Assembly: GCA_900550365.1 (NCBI GenBank)
Contig: URRR01000032.1
Location: forward strand, 1-28,575
DNA length: 28,575 nt
Source of the DNA: an uncultured Prevotella sp.
Lineage (GTDB): Bacteria; Bacteroidota; Bacteroidia; Bacteroidales; Bacteroidaceae
Direction: 5' to 3'
Position 1 is the first letter of the stretch. Each line of letters starts with the position of its first letter. Positions 6,891-14,730 of the stretch are shown piece by piece. The notes under the pieces were generated by a model. That model did no database searches. It was not told the origin of the DNA and worked only from the letters and a program-made list of their open reading frames with translations. Made by a program: the position numbers and the translations under genes.

Positions 6891-9800
6891 ATGGATATAC
6901 AGGAAGTTTTAGATTTATATGCCAAGTCGCCCGTCACGGCGGCATTGGCAAAAACGCTTGCAGACAAGCAGGTTAAGACGGCCTGGCTTGCCGGTGCGTC
7001 GGCGTCGGCAGTGCCCGTTGTGTTCGCGTCGGTGGCCCGAAGCGTGGGCGGCGTGTGTCTCTTCGTGCTTAACGATGCCGAGGAGGCAGGTTATTTTTAC
7101 CACGACCTGACGCAGATGTTGGGCAACACAGATGTTCTGTTTTTCCCCTCGTCATACCGCAGACAGGTAAAATACGGACAGCGTGACTCGGCAAACGAGA
7201 TACTGAGAACAGAAGTCTTGAGTAAGTTAAGACTTCTGAGTGAAAAACTAAAAGTGAAAAGTGAACAATCCAATAGCATTTTAAGTGAAAAACTAAGAGT
7301 GAAGAGTGAAAAGCCATTGGATTCTTCACTCTTCACTCTTCACTCTTCACTTTTGTATATAGTCACCTGTCCCGAGGCTCTGTCTGAGCTTGTTGTGTCG
7401 CGCAAGAAGCTCGATGAGCGCACCGTGATGATGCGTGTCGGTGATACATATGACGTGTCTGAGCTGGGCAAACAGTTGCGTGCGCTCGGCTTCAGCGAGG
7501 TTGATTACGTTTACGAACCGGGCCAGTTTGCCGTCCGCGGCAGCATTCTTGACGTGTTCTCGTTCAGCAGTGAGTATCCTTTCCGTGTCGACTTCTTCGG
7601 CGACGAGGTTGATTCCATACGCACGTTTGAGGTGCAGAGCCAGCTCTCCCGTGACAAGCGTGACAGTGTTGAGATAGTGCCTGAACTGGCGACGCTGGCC
7701 GATGAGAAGGTGCCTTTCCTGCATTTCCTGCCTGAGTCAGCCGTGATTGTTATGAAAGACATGGTGTTCTGCCGTGAGCGCATTGACCAGATTTACCGTG
7801 ACGGCTTCTCATCTCAGGCTGTAAAGGAACGCCTTGAAGGCATGACGGAGATGGAACAGCAAGAGGCGATGAAGGAAATGAAGGCTGAGAACTCGCTGAT
7901 TAGCGGGGCACAGTTTACCTCCGACGCGCTGAACTTCCGCCGCATGGAGTTCGGAACTAAGCCTACAGGTACGCCGCAGGCCACTATCCGCCTTGACATA
8001 ACGCCCCAACCGCTGTTCCACAAGAACTTTGATTTGCTGTCGCGTGCCCTCGAAGATTATATACTGAAGGGTTACAAGATATACATTCTGGCCGACAGCC
8101 GCAAGCAGAACGAACGCCTTAAGGAGATATTTGAAAGTCAGTCAGAGGCCTGGAGGGGCCGCATATCCTTCACTCCGGTAGACAAGACGCTGCACGAGGG
8201 CTTCGCCGACAACACGATGAAGGCCTGCTTCTTTACTGATCATCAGATATTCGACCGCTTCCATAAGTACAGTCTGCGCTCGGATGCAGCCCGAAGCGGC
8301 AAGATGGCGCTGACGATGAAGGAGCTGCAGGAAATGGAACCGGGCGACTACATCGTTCATGTAGACTTCGGAATAGGGCGTTTCGCCGGCCTGGTGCGTG
8401 TCCCCTCGGGCAACAGTTACCAGGAGGTAATCCGCATTATCTACCAGAACAATGACAAAGTTGACGTAAGCATCCATTCGCTTTACAAGATATCCAAGTA
8501 TAAACGGCGCGACAGCGAGACGCCGCCACGCCTGAGCACGCTCGGCACGGGTGCCTGGGACCGGCTGAAGGAGCGCACAAAGAAGAAGATAAAAGACATC
8601 GCCCGCGACCTGATAATGCTGTATGCGGCGCGCCGGCACGAGAAGGGATTTGCCTTTTCGGCAGATAACTTCATGCAGCATGAGCTTGAGGCCAGCTTCA
8701 TGTATGAGGATACGCCTGACCAACTGAAAGCGACCAACGACGTGAAGGCCGACATGGAGAGCCCCAGACCTATGGACCGCCTTGTCTGCGGAGACGTTGG
8801 CTTCGGCAAAACGGAGGTTGCCGTGCGTGCCGCTTTCAAGGCAGCATGCGACTCTAAGCAGGTTGCGGTGCTCGTTCCGACCACCGTTCTGGCTTACCAA
8901 CATTATCAGACGTTCTCCAAAAGACTGAAAGGCTTCCCCGTAAGGGTCGACTATCTGTCGCGTGCCCGCAGCGCCAAGACCACCAGGCAGGTGCTTGCCG
9001 ACTTGGAGGATGGCAAGATTGACATCATCATAGGCACTCACAAGCTGATAGGTAAGAGCGTGAAGTTCAAGGACCTGGGCCTGCTTATCATTGACGAGGA
9101 GCAGAAGTTCGGCGTGGCAACGAAGGAGAAGCTTCGCAAAATGAAGGTAAACGTCGACACATTGACGATGTCGGCCACGCCGATACCTCGCACCCTGCAG
9201 TTCTCTTTAATGGGAGCGAGGGACATGAGCATCATCCAGACGCCGCCGCCCAACCGCTATCCTATAAGTACTGAGGTGCATACCTTTGACAAGGAGGTCA
9301 TAGCTGACGCCATAAACTTTGAGATGAGCCGCAACGGTCAGGTGTTTTTCGTGAACGACCGTATCAGCAACCTGCCCGAAATAGCGGCGCTTATAAAGAA
9401 ATATGTGCCGGACGCACGCGTGGCGGTAGGTCACGGGCAGATGAAGCCGGAAGAGCTGGAGAAGATTCTGATGGGCTTTATCAATTATGACTATGACGTA
9501 CTCGTGTCGACCACTATCGTTGAAAGCGGCATCGACATAGGCAACGCCAACACGATAATCATCAACGATGCCCACCGCTTCGGACTGTCAGACCTTCACC
9601 AGATGCGCGGCCGTGTGGGGCGCGGCAACCGTAAGGCGTTCTGCTATCTGCTGGCTCCGCCTAAGTCGGTACTGACGCAGGAGGCGCGCCGCAGGCTTGA
9701 GGCGCTGGAGACTTTCTCTGAGCTGGGCAGCGGATTTAACCTCTCCATGCAGGACCTTGACATCCGCGGAGCAGGCAATCTGCTCGGAGCGGAGCAGAGC

Positions 9801-10415
9801 GGATTCATGGAAGACCTCGGATATGAGACTTATCAGAAAATCCTGAACCAGGCTGTCACTGAGCTGAAGAACGACGAGTTCAGCGAGATGTATGAGGACG
9901 AGATTGCTGAAGGACGTGAATTGTCGGGTGACGAGTTCGTTGAGGACTGCGCCATTGAGAGCGACCTCGAGATGTATCTGCCTGACCAGTACGTGCCGAG
10001 CAGCAGTGAACGTATGCTGCTTTACCGTGAACTGGACAATATCAAGGACGACGCCGGGCTTGACAAGTATCGCGCTGAGCTGGAGGACCGCTTCGGACCG
10101 GTGCCGCGTGAGGGTCTGGAGCTGATGCAGGTAGTGCCGCTCAGACGCCTTGGACGCAGCCTCGGATGCGAGAAAATCATAATGAGGCAAGGCCAGATGC
10201 GCATGCAGTTTGTCAGCAATCCCATGAGTGCTTATTATAAAAGTAAGGTTTTTGACAACGTTCTGAACTATATAGGACTTAATCCGCGCCGCTGCAATCT
10301 GAAGGAAATTGCCGGTAAGCGGATGATGATAGTATCGGATGTTTCCTCGGTTGAGGAAGCCGTGAAAGTGCTGCGTGATATACAGGATTGTAAAAGGCCG
10401 TCTTTTAGCTTGTAA
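6891..10415 (+). CDS. mfd: Transcription-repair coupling factor Mfd
   Basis: ATP-dependent translocase that removes RNA polymerase stalled at DNA damage and recruits nucleotide excision repair. The 1174-aa protein has the UvrB-like N-terminal region, an RNA-polymerase interaction/CarD-like region around EMEPGDYIVHVDFGIGRFAG, and a RecG-type helicase core with Walker A CGDVGFGKTE, the DEEQ motif in IIDEEQKFGV, and SATPIPRTL. A TRCF C-terminal domain follows. Two features are odd. Residues about 112-155 are encoded by heptad-repeat DNA and read SEKLKVKSEQ and SSLFTLHSSLL-like strings in the N-terminal region, although the frame stays open. The last residues (KRPSFSL) and the stop codon are encoded by the left part of an AAAAGGCCGTCTTTT hairpin. 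The start at 6891 fits the promoter directly upstream. Confidence 0.97.
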   Translation: MDIQEVLDLYAKSPVTAALAKTLADKQVKTAWLAGASASAVPVVFASVARSVGGVCLFVLNDAEEAGYFYHDLTQMLGNTDVLFFPSSYRRQVKYGQRDSANEILRTEVLSKLRLLSEKLKVKSEQSNSILSEKLRVKSEKPLDSSLFTLHSSLLYIVTCPEALSELVVSRKKLDERTVMMRVGDTYDVSELGKQLRALGFSEVDYVYEPGQFAVRGSILDVFSFSSEYPFRVDFFGDEVDSIRTFEVQSQLSRDKRDSVEIVPELATLADEKVPFLHFLPESAVIVMKDMVFCRERIDQIYRDGFSSQAVKERLEGMTEMEQQEAMKEMKAENSLISGAQFTSDALNFRRMEFGTKPTGTPQATIRLDITPQPLFHKNFDLLSRALEDYILKGYKIYILADSRKQNERLKEIFESQSEAWRGRISFTPVDKTLHEGFADNTMKACFFTDHQIFDRFHKYSLRSDAARSGKMALTMKELQEMEPGDYIVHVDFGIGRFAGLVRVPSGNSYQEVIRIIYQNNDKVDVSIHSLYKISKYKRRDSETPPRLSTLGTGAWDRLKERTKKKIKDIARDLIMLYAARRHEKGFAFSADNFMQHELEASFMYEDTPDQLKATNDVKADMESPRPMDRLVCGDVGFGKTEVAVRAAFKAACDSKQVAVLVPTTVLAYQHYQTFSKRLKGFPVRVDYLSRARSAKTTRQVLADLEDGKIDIIIGTHKLIGKSVKFKDLGLLIIDEEQKFGVATKEKLRKMKVNVDTLTMSATPIPRTLQFSLMGARDMSIIQTPPPNRYPISTEVHTFDKEVIADAINFEMSRNGQVFFVNDRISNLPEIAALIKKYVPDARVAVGHGQMKPEELEKILMGFINYDYDVLVSTTIVESGIDIGNANTIIINDAHRFGLSDLHQMRGRVGRGNRKAFCYLLAPPKSVLTQEARRRLEALETFSELGSGFNLSMQDLDIRGAGNLLGAEQSGFMEDLGYETYQKILNQAVTELKNDEFSEMYEDEIAEGRELSGDEFVEDCAIESDLEMYLPDQYVPSSSERMLLYRELDNIKDDAGLDKYRAELEDRFGPVPREGLELMQVVPLRRLGRSLGCEKIIMRQGQMRMQFVSNPMSAYYKSKVFDNVLNYIGLNPRRCNLKEIAGKRMMIVSDVSSVEEAVKVLRDIQDCKRPSFSL
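7210..7357. repeat. Heptad-type inverted repeat element inserted in frame within mfd
   Basis: Starts with a perfect 10-bp inverted repeat CAGAAGTCTT/AAGACTTCTG (7210-7219, 7229-7238). It continues as degenerate AAAAGTG/AAGAGTG 7-mers, the core AATCCAAT, more 7-mers, ATTGGATT, then complementary CTTCACT 7-mers to 7353. The same 7-mers and ATCCA...TGGAT core occur in intergenic elements at 27004, 27241 and 28152. All of it is translated as part of mfd. Confidence 0.85.
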
Positions 10416-10475
10416 AAGACGGCCTTTTGGCGTGCGTTTGACGGCCTTTTGGAAGCCGAAAGACCGTCTTTTGGA
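10392..10475. repeat. AAAAGACGGCCTTTT-family cluster (locus 3) forming the mfd 3' end
   Basis: AAAAGGCCGTCTTTTA (10392-10407) and TAAAAGACGGCCTTTT (10413-10428) are perfect 16-bp arms with a 5-base loop. The mfd stop TAA is the first three bases of the right arm. Two further units follow (GACGGCCTTTTGG near 10440, AAAGACCGTCTTTTGG to 10475). The hairpin ends in TTTT and probably acts as the mfd terminator. Confidence 0.8.
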
Positions 10476-10593
10476 AAACGGCTGTTTATCCCCTGTCTTT
10501 TCATCGGCCGGCGGCATGACCGTAAAACGCAGACCGGCGGCACATGGATAAGTCCAAGTACCGCCGGCGGTAAGTATCTATGGCAGTTTAAAA

Positions 10594-11172
10594 TTACTTG
10601 TCTGCATCAGGCATTACGCCTATATGTCTCTTTGGCTTGTCGCTTTCAGATGAGCGTGTCGTGCCTTTTGAATACCACGGATCATTGTATCCGTAGTCAT
10701 ACCACGGGTCCCAGCCCCACTCAAAGTCGCCCCAGTTAGGTGACATAGTCTTGCGTAGGCGGAAGTCCATAGGGTCACCGTATTCGCTTTCGATTGTTCC
10801 CGTGAAGTAATTATTTGACAGACTGTAGTTTGAAATTCTGTAATAAGTGTCGTCCTCGATTGAGTAAATCCTTATAACTCCACCGTCAACAACCCATTCA
10901 ATATGGCTTGCGAAGTAGTCCCAGGGTGCTCCGCTGTAGTAATCTACCCAATAGCCTGTTCCTGAAGCGTAGTCATACGGGTCGCGGTCGAACTGTATTT
11001 GTGAGTCGTGTGCTTCGTAATATTCTCCGTTCCACTCGCTCCATACGTGCATGTCGCCCTCCCATACACCCCAGAGAGTGTCAGCTATATCATCGTCTTC
11101 GGTACAACTTGTGAACGTGAACGCGATCATAGTCATCATCAGTATTGCCGTAATGGATGTAAATCTTTTCAT
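10594..11172 (-). CDS. Small secreted lipoprotein of unknown function
   Basis: 192-aa protein with a lipoprotein signal peptide: MKRF, a hydrophobic stretch, then FTFTSC with Cys23 as the lipid-modified residue, followed by acidic TEDDD. The mature part starts DTLWGVWEGDMHVWSEWNG and is very rich in Trp, Tyr, Asp and Gly. The opening 'WGVWEGDM' resembles lipocalin-like small lipoproteins of Bacteroidetes, where a beta-barrel ligand-binding fold is common; I cannot name a family. The C-terminus is polar (RSSESDKPKRHIG). It has its own promoter at 11205-11235 and converges on mfd, so it is a single-gene unit. Confidence 0.8.
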   Translation of the reverse strand: MKRFTSITAILMMTMIAFTFTSCTEDDDIADTLWGVWEGDMHVWSEWNGEYYEAHDSQIQFDRDPYDYASGTGYWVDYYSGAPWDYFASHIEWVVDGGVIRIYSIEDDTYYRISNYSLSNNYFTGTIESEYGDPMDFRLRKTMSPNWGDFEWGWDPWYDYGYNDPWYSKGTTRSSESDKPKRHIGVMPDADK

Positions 11173-11204
11173 AATCGTAATGGTTAATGTTAATGTTTAT
11201 GCTG

Positions 11205-11235
11205 CAAAGGTAATGCATAGGCCGGTTTCAGGCAA
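11205..11235 (-). promoter_or_regulatory. Promoter of the small lipoprotein gene
   Basis: On the minus strand TTG at 11235-11233 and TACCTTTG at 11212-11205 are 20 bases apart. Predicted start near 11198 gives a leader of about 26 bases. Confidence 0.65.
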
Positions 11236-11344
11236 GCATATTACCATATTATTTATAGGGATTCCCCTATTCCGTAGGCGTGAAATCCTCTTTCGCTCTG
11301 TTTTTGCCGCCTTTATGAAAAGAACAAGTTTTTCCGTCTTTCGT

Positions 11345-11374
11345 CTTGTTAATCGATTTTTTACACTATCTTTG
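11345..11374 (+). promoter_or_regulatory. Promoter of the glutathione peroxidase gene
   Basis: CTTG at 11345-11348 and TATCTTTG at 11367-11374 are 18 bases apart. Predicted start near 11381 leaves about 40 bases before the ATG at 11421. Confidence 0.65.
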
Positions 11375-11420
11375 CAGACAACCATAGTGGAAAATTTACA
11401 AGTTACTAAAAACAAATAAG

Positions 11421-11972
11421 ATGAAAACAGTTTATGATTTTACTGTCAAGGACAGGAAAGGTAAGGACGTTTCGCTGAAGGAATATGCGAACGAAGTTCT
11501 GCTGATAGTCAACACCGCGACAAAATGCGGCTTCACTCCCCAGTATGAGGAGCTTGAAAAACTGTATGAGAGACACCACGCTGACGGCTTCACTATCCTG
11601 GATTTCCCCTGCAACCAGTTCGGACAGCAGGCTCCCGGAACTGACGAGTCAATACATGAGTTCTGTAAACTGACATATGGAACCGAGTTTCCTCGCTTCA
11701 AGAAGATTAAGGTTAACGGCGAAGACGCTGACCCGTTATATAAGTTCCTCACAAGCCAGAAGGGCTTTGCCGGCTGGGACGAGAGCCACCCGCTGACTCA
11801 TATTCTGGATGACATGCTCTCAAAGGATGACCCTGACTATAAGAGCAAGCCGGACATCAAATGGAACTTCACTAAATTCCTGATTGATAAGAATGGCATC
11901 GTCGTAGCCCGTTTTGAACCGACTGAGAAGATAGAGAACATTGAGAAACAGATTGTTGAACTGCTCAAATAA
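11421..11972 (+). CDS. Glutathione peroxidase family peroxidase, probably thioredoxin-dependent
   Basis: Cytoplasmic 183-aa thiol peroxidase reducing hydrogen peroxide and organic hydroperoxides. The peroxidatic Cys36 lies in NTATKCGFTPQYEEL. The conserved block FPCNQFG (Cys64, Gln66) and WNFTKFL (Trp148, Asn149) complete the catalytic tetrad. Cys82 in HEFCKLTYG sits where the resolving cysteine of thioredoxin-type family members is found, so thioredoxin rather than glutathione is the likely reductant. This agrees with the downstream thioredoxin reductase gene on the same strand. The gap of 198 bases is filled by a long inverted repeat with no evident promoter, so the two may be co-transcribed. 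There is no signal peptide. Confidence 0.93.
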   Translation: MKTVYDFTVKDRKGKDVSLKEYANEVLLIVNTATKCGFTPQYEELEKLYERHHADGFTILDFPCNQFGQQAPGTDESIHEFCKLTYGTEFPRFKKIKVNGEDADPLYKFLTSQKGFAGWDESHPLTHILDDMLSKDDPDYKSKPDIKWNFTKFLIDKNGIVVARFEPTEKIENIEKQIVELLK

Positions 11973-11978
11973 TAAGGA

Positions 11979-12165
11979 AATTAAGAATTAAGAGTTAAGA
12001 ATTAAGAAAAAGCCCCTCTCCGTCTCTCCCCGTCATGGGAGGAGAAGAGTAGTTTTGCCCCTCGGTAGTCAGTCCATCCCCTGACGGGGAGGTTGGGAGG
12101 GGCTCTGATGTGAGGAGGTTATGTGCTTTTTTTCTTAATTCTTAACTCTTAATTCTTAATTAATT
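11979..12165. repeat. Heptad-armed inverted repeat (AATTAAG type) with nested cargo
   Basis: Arms of 33 bp match exactly: 11979-12011 and the reverse complement ending near 12162. Each arm is four 7-mers, AATTAAG with the third changed to AGTTAAG, plus five A. The 115-base interior contains a separate GC-rich inverted motif, CCCCTCTCC to GGGAGGGGC (about 12013-12103), of a kind also seen at 27604-27637. It occupies almost the whole gap between gpx and trxB. Confidence 0.85.
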
Positions 12166-12170
12166 TATGT

Positions 12171-13115
12171 ATGGAAAAGAATGAACATGTGCGTTGTCTG
12201 ATAGTAGGCAGCGGGCCGGCGGGTTACACAGCAGCCATTTATGCGGCACGTGCCAACCTTAGTCCGGTGGTATATTGCGGTCTGCAGACGGGCGGACAGC
12301 TCACCCAGACCACTACTGTAGAGAACTTCCCCGGCTATCCCGAGGGCGTTGACGGCAACCAGATGATGCTTGACTTCCGTGCTCAGGCAGAACGTTTCGG
12401 TGCCGACATTCGTGACGGAATTATCGTTAAGGCTGACCTCGGCAAAGCTCCTTATACGTTAGAGACTGACGAAGGTCATGTAATAGAGGCCGACACGGTG
12501 ATTATCGCGACAGGTGCGTCAGCTAAATACCTCGGTCTTCCTGATGAGGAAAAGTACAAAGGCGAGGGCGTTTCGGCATGTGCTACGTGCGACGGGTTCT
12601 TCTATCGCAAGAAGGTTGTAGCCGTTGTAGGCGGCGGAGACACGGCTTGTGAGGAGGCGCTGTACCTTGCCGGTCTGGCAAAGAAGGTTTACATGATTGT
12701 GCGTAAGCCGTTCCTGCGTGCGTCAGAGGTTATGCAGAAGCGCGTAAAGGAAACCGAGAATATCGAGATTTTGTTTGAACATAACACGCTGGGGCTGTAC
12801 GGTGAGAACGGTGTTGAGGGTGCTCATCTTGTTAAACGCAAAGGTGAGGCCGACGAGAAGGTTTACGATCTGCCTATTGACGGCTTCTTCCTCGCTATCG
12901 GACATAAGCCTAACAGCGACGTGTTCAAGGCTTGGCTCGACACTGACGAGACCGGATATATCATCACTTTGGGTGATACGCCTAAGACAAAAGTCCCTGG
13001 TGTATTTGCAGCAGGTGATGTTGCTGACCCTCATTACCGCCAGGCTATTACTGCTGCGGCCAGTGGTTGTCGTGCCGCCATTGAGGCCGACAGGTATTTG
13101 AGAGAAGGAATTTAA
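12171..13115 (+). CDS. trxB: Thioredoxin-disulfide reductase
   Basis: FAD- and NADPH-dependent enzyme that reduces thioredoxin in the cytoplasm. FAD-binding GSGPAG is at residues 13-18, the redox-active CATC is Cys137-Cys140 within SACATCDGFF, the NADPH-binding GGGDTACEEA begins at 154, and the C-terminal FAD motif is seen in GVFAAGDVADPHYRQ. At 314 aa it has the normal length of low-molecular-weight bacterial TrxB. The start ATG at 12171 is six bases after the preceding inverted repeat. The stop codon TAA (13113-13115) overlaps the first bases of another heptad-armed repeat that it shares with the convergent symporter gene. The upstream peroxidase is its likely functional partner. Confidence 0.96.
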   Translation: MEKNEHVRCLIVGSGPAGYTAAIYAARANLSPVVYCGLQTGGQLTQTTTVENFPGYPEGVDGNQMMLDFRAQAERFGADIRDGIIVKADLGKAPYTLETDEGHVIEADTVIIATGASAKYLGLPDEEKYKGEGVSACATCDGFFYRKKVVAVVGGGDTACEEALYLAGLAKKVYMIVRKPFLRASEVMQKRVKETENIEILFEHNTLGLYGENGVEGAHLVKRKGEADEKVYDLPIDGFFLAIGHKPNSDVFKAWLDTDETGYIITLGDTPKTKVPGVFAAGDVADPHYRQAITAAASGCRAAIEADRYLREGI

Positions 13116-13218
13116 TTAAGAATTAAGAGTTAAGAATTAAGAAAAAAGCCGGAATTGTTGACTTGAAGATAACCGGTCATGGCATATTTTCTTAATTCTT
13201 AACTCTTAATTTTTAATT
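13114..13218. repeat. Heptad-armed inverted repeat (AATTAAG type) between convergent genes
   Basis: Left arm 13114-13145 and right arm 13187-13218 pair over 32 bp with one mismatch. The units are the same as at 11979, including AGTTAAG as third 7-mer. The 41-base interior is unrelated to that of the earlier copy. The arms contain the trxB stop codon (13113-13115 overlaps) and, on the other strand, the last seven codons and stop of the symporter. Confidence 0.85.
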
Positions 13219-14623
13219 TATTAGCCGTTAGTCCGACGAATGTTATTGCTCCGTTCAGCAGCAGAAGTTCGTATCCGAAGCGGTAATCAGTGTAACGGGA
13301 GGTGGCATAATCCAGCGCGAGACATATCAAAGGAGATGCCACAGCGATGTAAGGTACGGTGCGGTCGTTGGTCTTCCATTTTGTAAGAAGACCGAAAGCG
13401 AACAGCCCGAGCAGCGGTCCGTAGGTATAGGAGCAGAGGATATACACGGCGTCAATCACGCTTGTAGAGTTTATTGCACGGAAAGCGATGATGAAAATCA
13501 CGAACACAGCCGCCATCAGCAGGTGCACACGGCGGCGCAGGCGCTCATCATCGGGCCGCTCCTTAATGTCTACGCAGAAGCTGGTGGTAAGCGCCGTGAG
13601 CGATGAGTCAACCGTACTGGCTGACGCGGCGATTATTCCAATGGTGAAAAGTACGGTCACCAAGCTGCCGAGATGCCCCGTTGCGGCGAACATCGGCAGC
13701 AGTTCGTCAGGGTTGTGGGGTAGGGTTGTGCCTTCCTTTTGTGCCAGCATAATGAGCAATATGCCCAGACTTAGGAACAGGAGGTTGACCGGTACGAAGG
13801 CGAAACCATACGAACAGACGTCTTTCTGAGCCTCTTTCAGAGTCTTGCATGTGAGGTTTTTCTGCATCATGTTTTGATTAAGACCGGTCATTACGATAAC
13901 AATGAACGCTCCGCTGATGAACTGTTTCCAGAAGTTTTGCGGCGACATCCAGTCCGAGAACTCAAAAATGCGGCTGTGCTCGCTGGCCGTAACGGCCTTG
14001 ACGGCTTCGCCAAGGCTCATGTCTAACGCCCCGGCCACCTTTATTATAATAAGAACCAGCGCGGCAAGCATGCACAGCGTCTGGAACGAATCAGTCCATA
14101 CGAGGGTCTTTATGCCGCCTTTGCGGGTGTAAAGCCATATCAGTAACATAAGCGCGGGTACGGTGATGAAGAACGGAACGTCGTAAGCATCGAGCACGAA
14201 GCGCTGAAGTATGATGCAGACAATGTAGAACTTTACAGCCGCTCCGGTAAGGTCAGACAGCAGGAAGAAAGCCGCTCCCGTCTTATATGACCGTCTGCCG
14301 AGCCTTACTTTGAGATAAGTGTAAATCGTGGTGAGGTTCAACTTGTAATAAACCGGCAGCAGGATGAACGCCACTGCAAAGTAACCGAGGATGAAGCCGA
14401 GGCAAGTCTGCAGATAGGTCATGTCTGCCCGCCCGACCATTCCAGGCACAGAGACGAAGCTGACGCCTGAAACCGACGCGCCAATCATGCCGAATGCCAC
14501 CATAGGCCACGGCGACTTGCGGTCAGCACGGTAGAAAGTGGCGTTTGTGGCGCGTGCGGACGTAATCCTGCCGAGCACGTAAAGCACCCCGAAATACCCC
14601 AGTACGGTAATTATTACAAGCAT
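13199..14623 (-). CDS. Sodium:solute symporter family transporter
   Basis: Integral inner-membrane protein of 474 aa with about 13 hydrophobic segments, the usual size and topology of the sodium/solute symporter (SSS) family. Family-like stretches include WPMVAFGMIGASVSGVSFV near the N-terminus and MTGLNQNMMQKNLTCK in the middle, where members have GTNQ-type sequences. The substrate cannot be read from sequence. The frame extends to a GTG at 14650, but that lies in a repeat, and the ATG at 14623 (MLVIITVLGYFG) places the first membrane segment correctly. The final residues NKLKIKS and the stop are encoded by the right arm of the repeat at 13114-13218, so the original C-terminus has probably been altered. 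Confidence 0.88.
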   Translation of the reverse strand: MLVIITVLGYFGVLYVLGRITSARATNATFYRADRKSPWPMVAFGMIGASVSGVSFVSVPGMVGRADMTYLQTCLGFILGYFAVAFILLPVYYKLNLTTIYTYLKVRLGRRSYKTGAAFFLLSDLTGAAVKFYIVCIILQRFVLDAYDVPFFITVPALMLLIWLYTRKGGIKTLVWTDSFQTLCMLAALVLIIIKVAGALDMSLGEAVKAVTASEHSRIFEFSDWMSPQNFWKQFISGAFIVIVMTGLNQNMMQKNLTCKTLKEAQKDVCSYGFAFVPVNLLFLSLGILLIMLAQKEGTTLPHNPDELLPMFAATGHLGSLVTVLFTIGIIAASASTVDSSLTALTTSFCVDIKERPDDERLRRRVHLLMAAVFVIFIIAFRAINSTSVIDAVYILCSYTYGPLLGLFAFGLLTKWKTNDRTVPYIAVASPLICLALDYATSRYTDYRFGYELLLLNGAITFVGLTANKLKIKS

Positions 14624-14636
14624 TATATTAATTTTT

Positions 14637-14730
14637 AATTCATAATTCACAATTCATAATTCATAATTTTTTCATGTCAAAATGACTGTAACCAACCCAA
14701 TTATGAATTATGAATTGTGAATTATGAATT
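14637..14730. repeat. Heptad-armed inverted repeat (AATTCAT type)
   Basis: Arms 14637-14668 and 14699-14730 are perfect 32-bp reverse complements around a 30-base interior. Each arm is four 7-mers of AATTCAT with one changed to AATTCAC, plus AATT. It lies between the endonuclease stop, which it overlaps by two bases (TAA at 14731-14729), and the symporter start. The A-to-G change falls in the third unit when read as AATTATG, as it does in the AATTAAG elements. Confidence 0.88.

Noticed and set aside
8142..9041. Long open frame (299 codons) on the minus strand within mfd
   Set aside because: It lies antisense to the conserved helicase core of mfd, has no promoter box or family resemblance, and its composition follows the mfd codon pattern.
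9588..10517. 309-codon minus-strand frame across the mfd 3' end
   Set aside because: Antisense to the conserved mfd C-terminal domain and to the palindromic repeats; no recognisable protein features.
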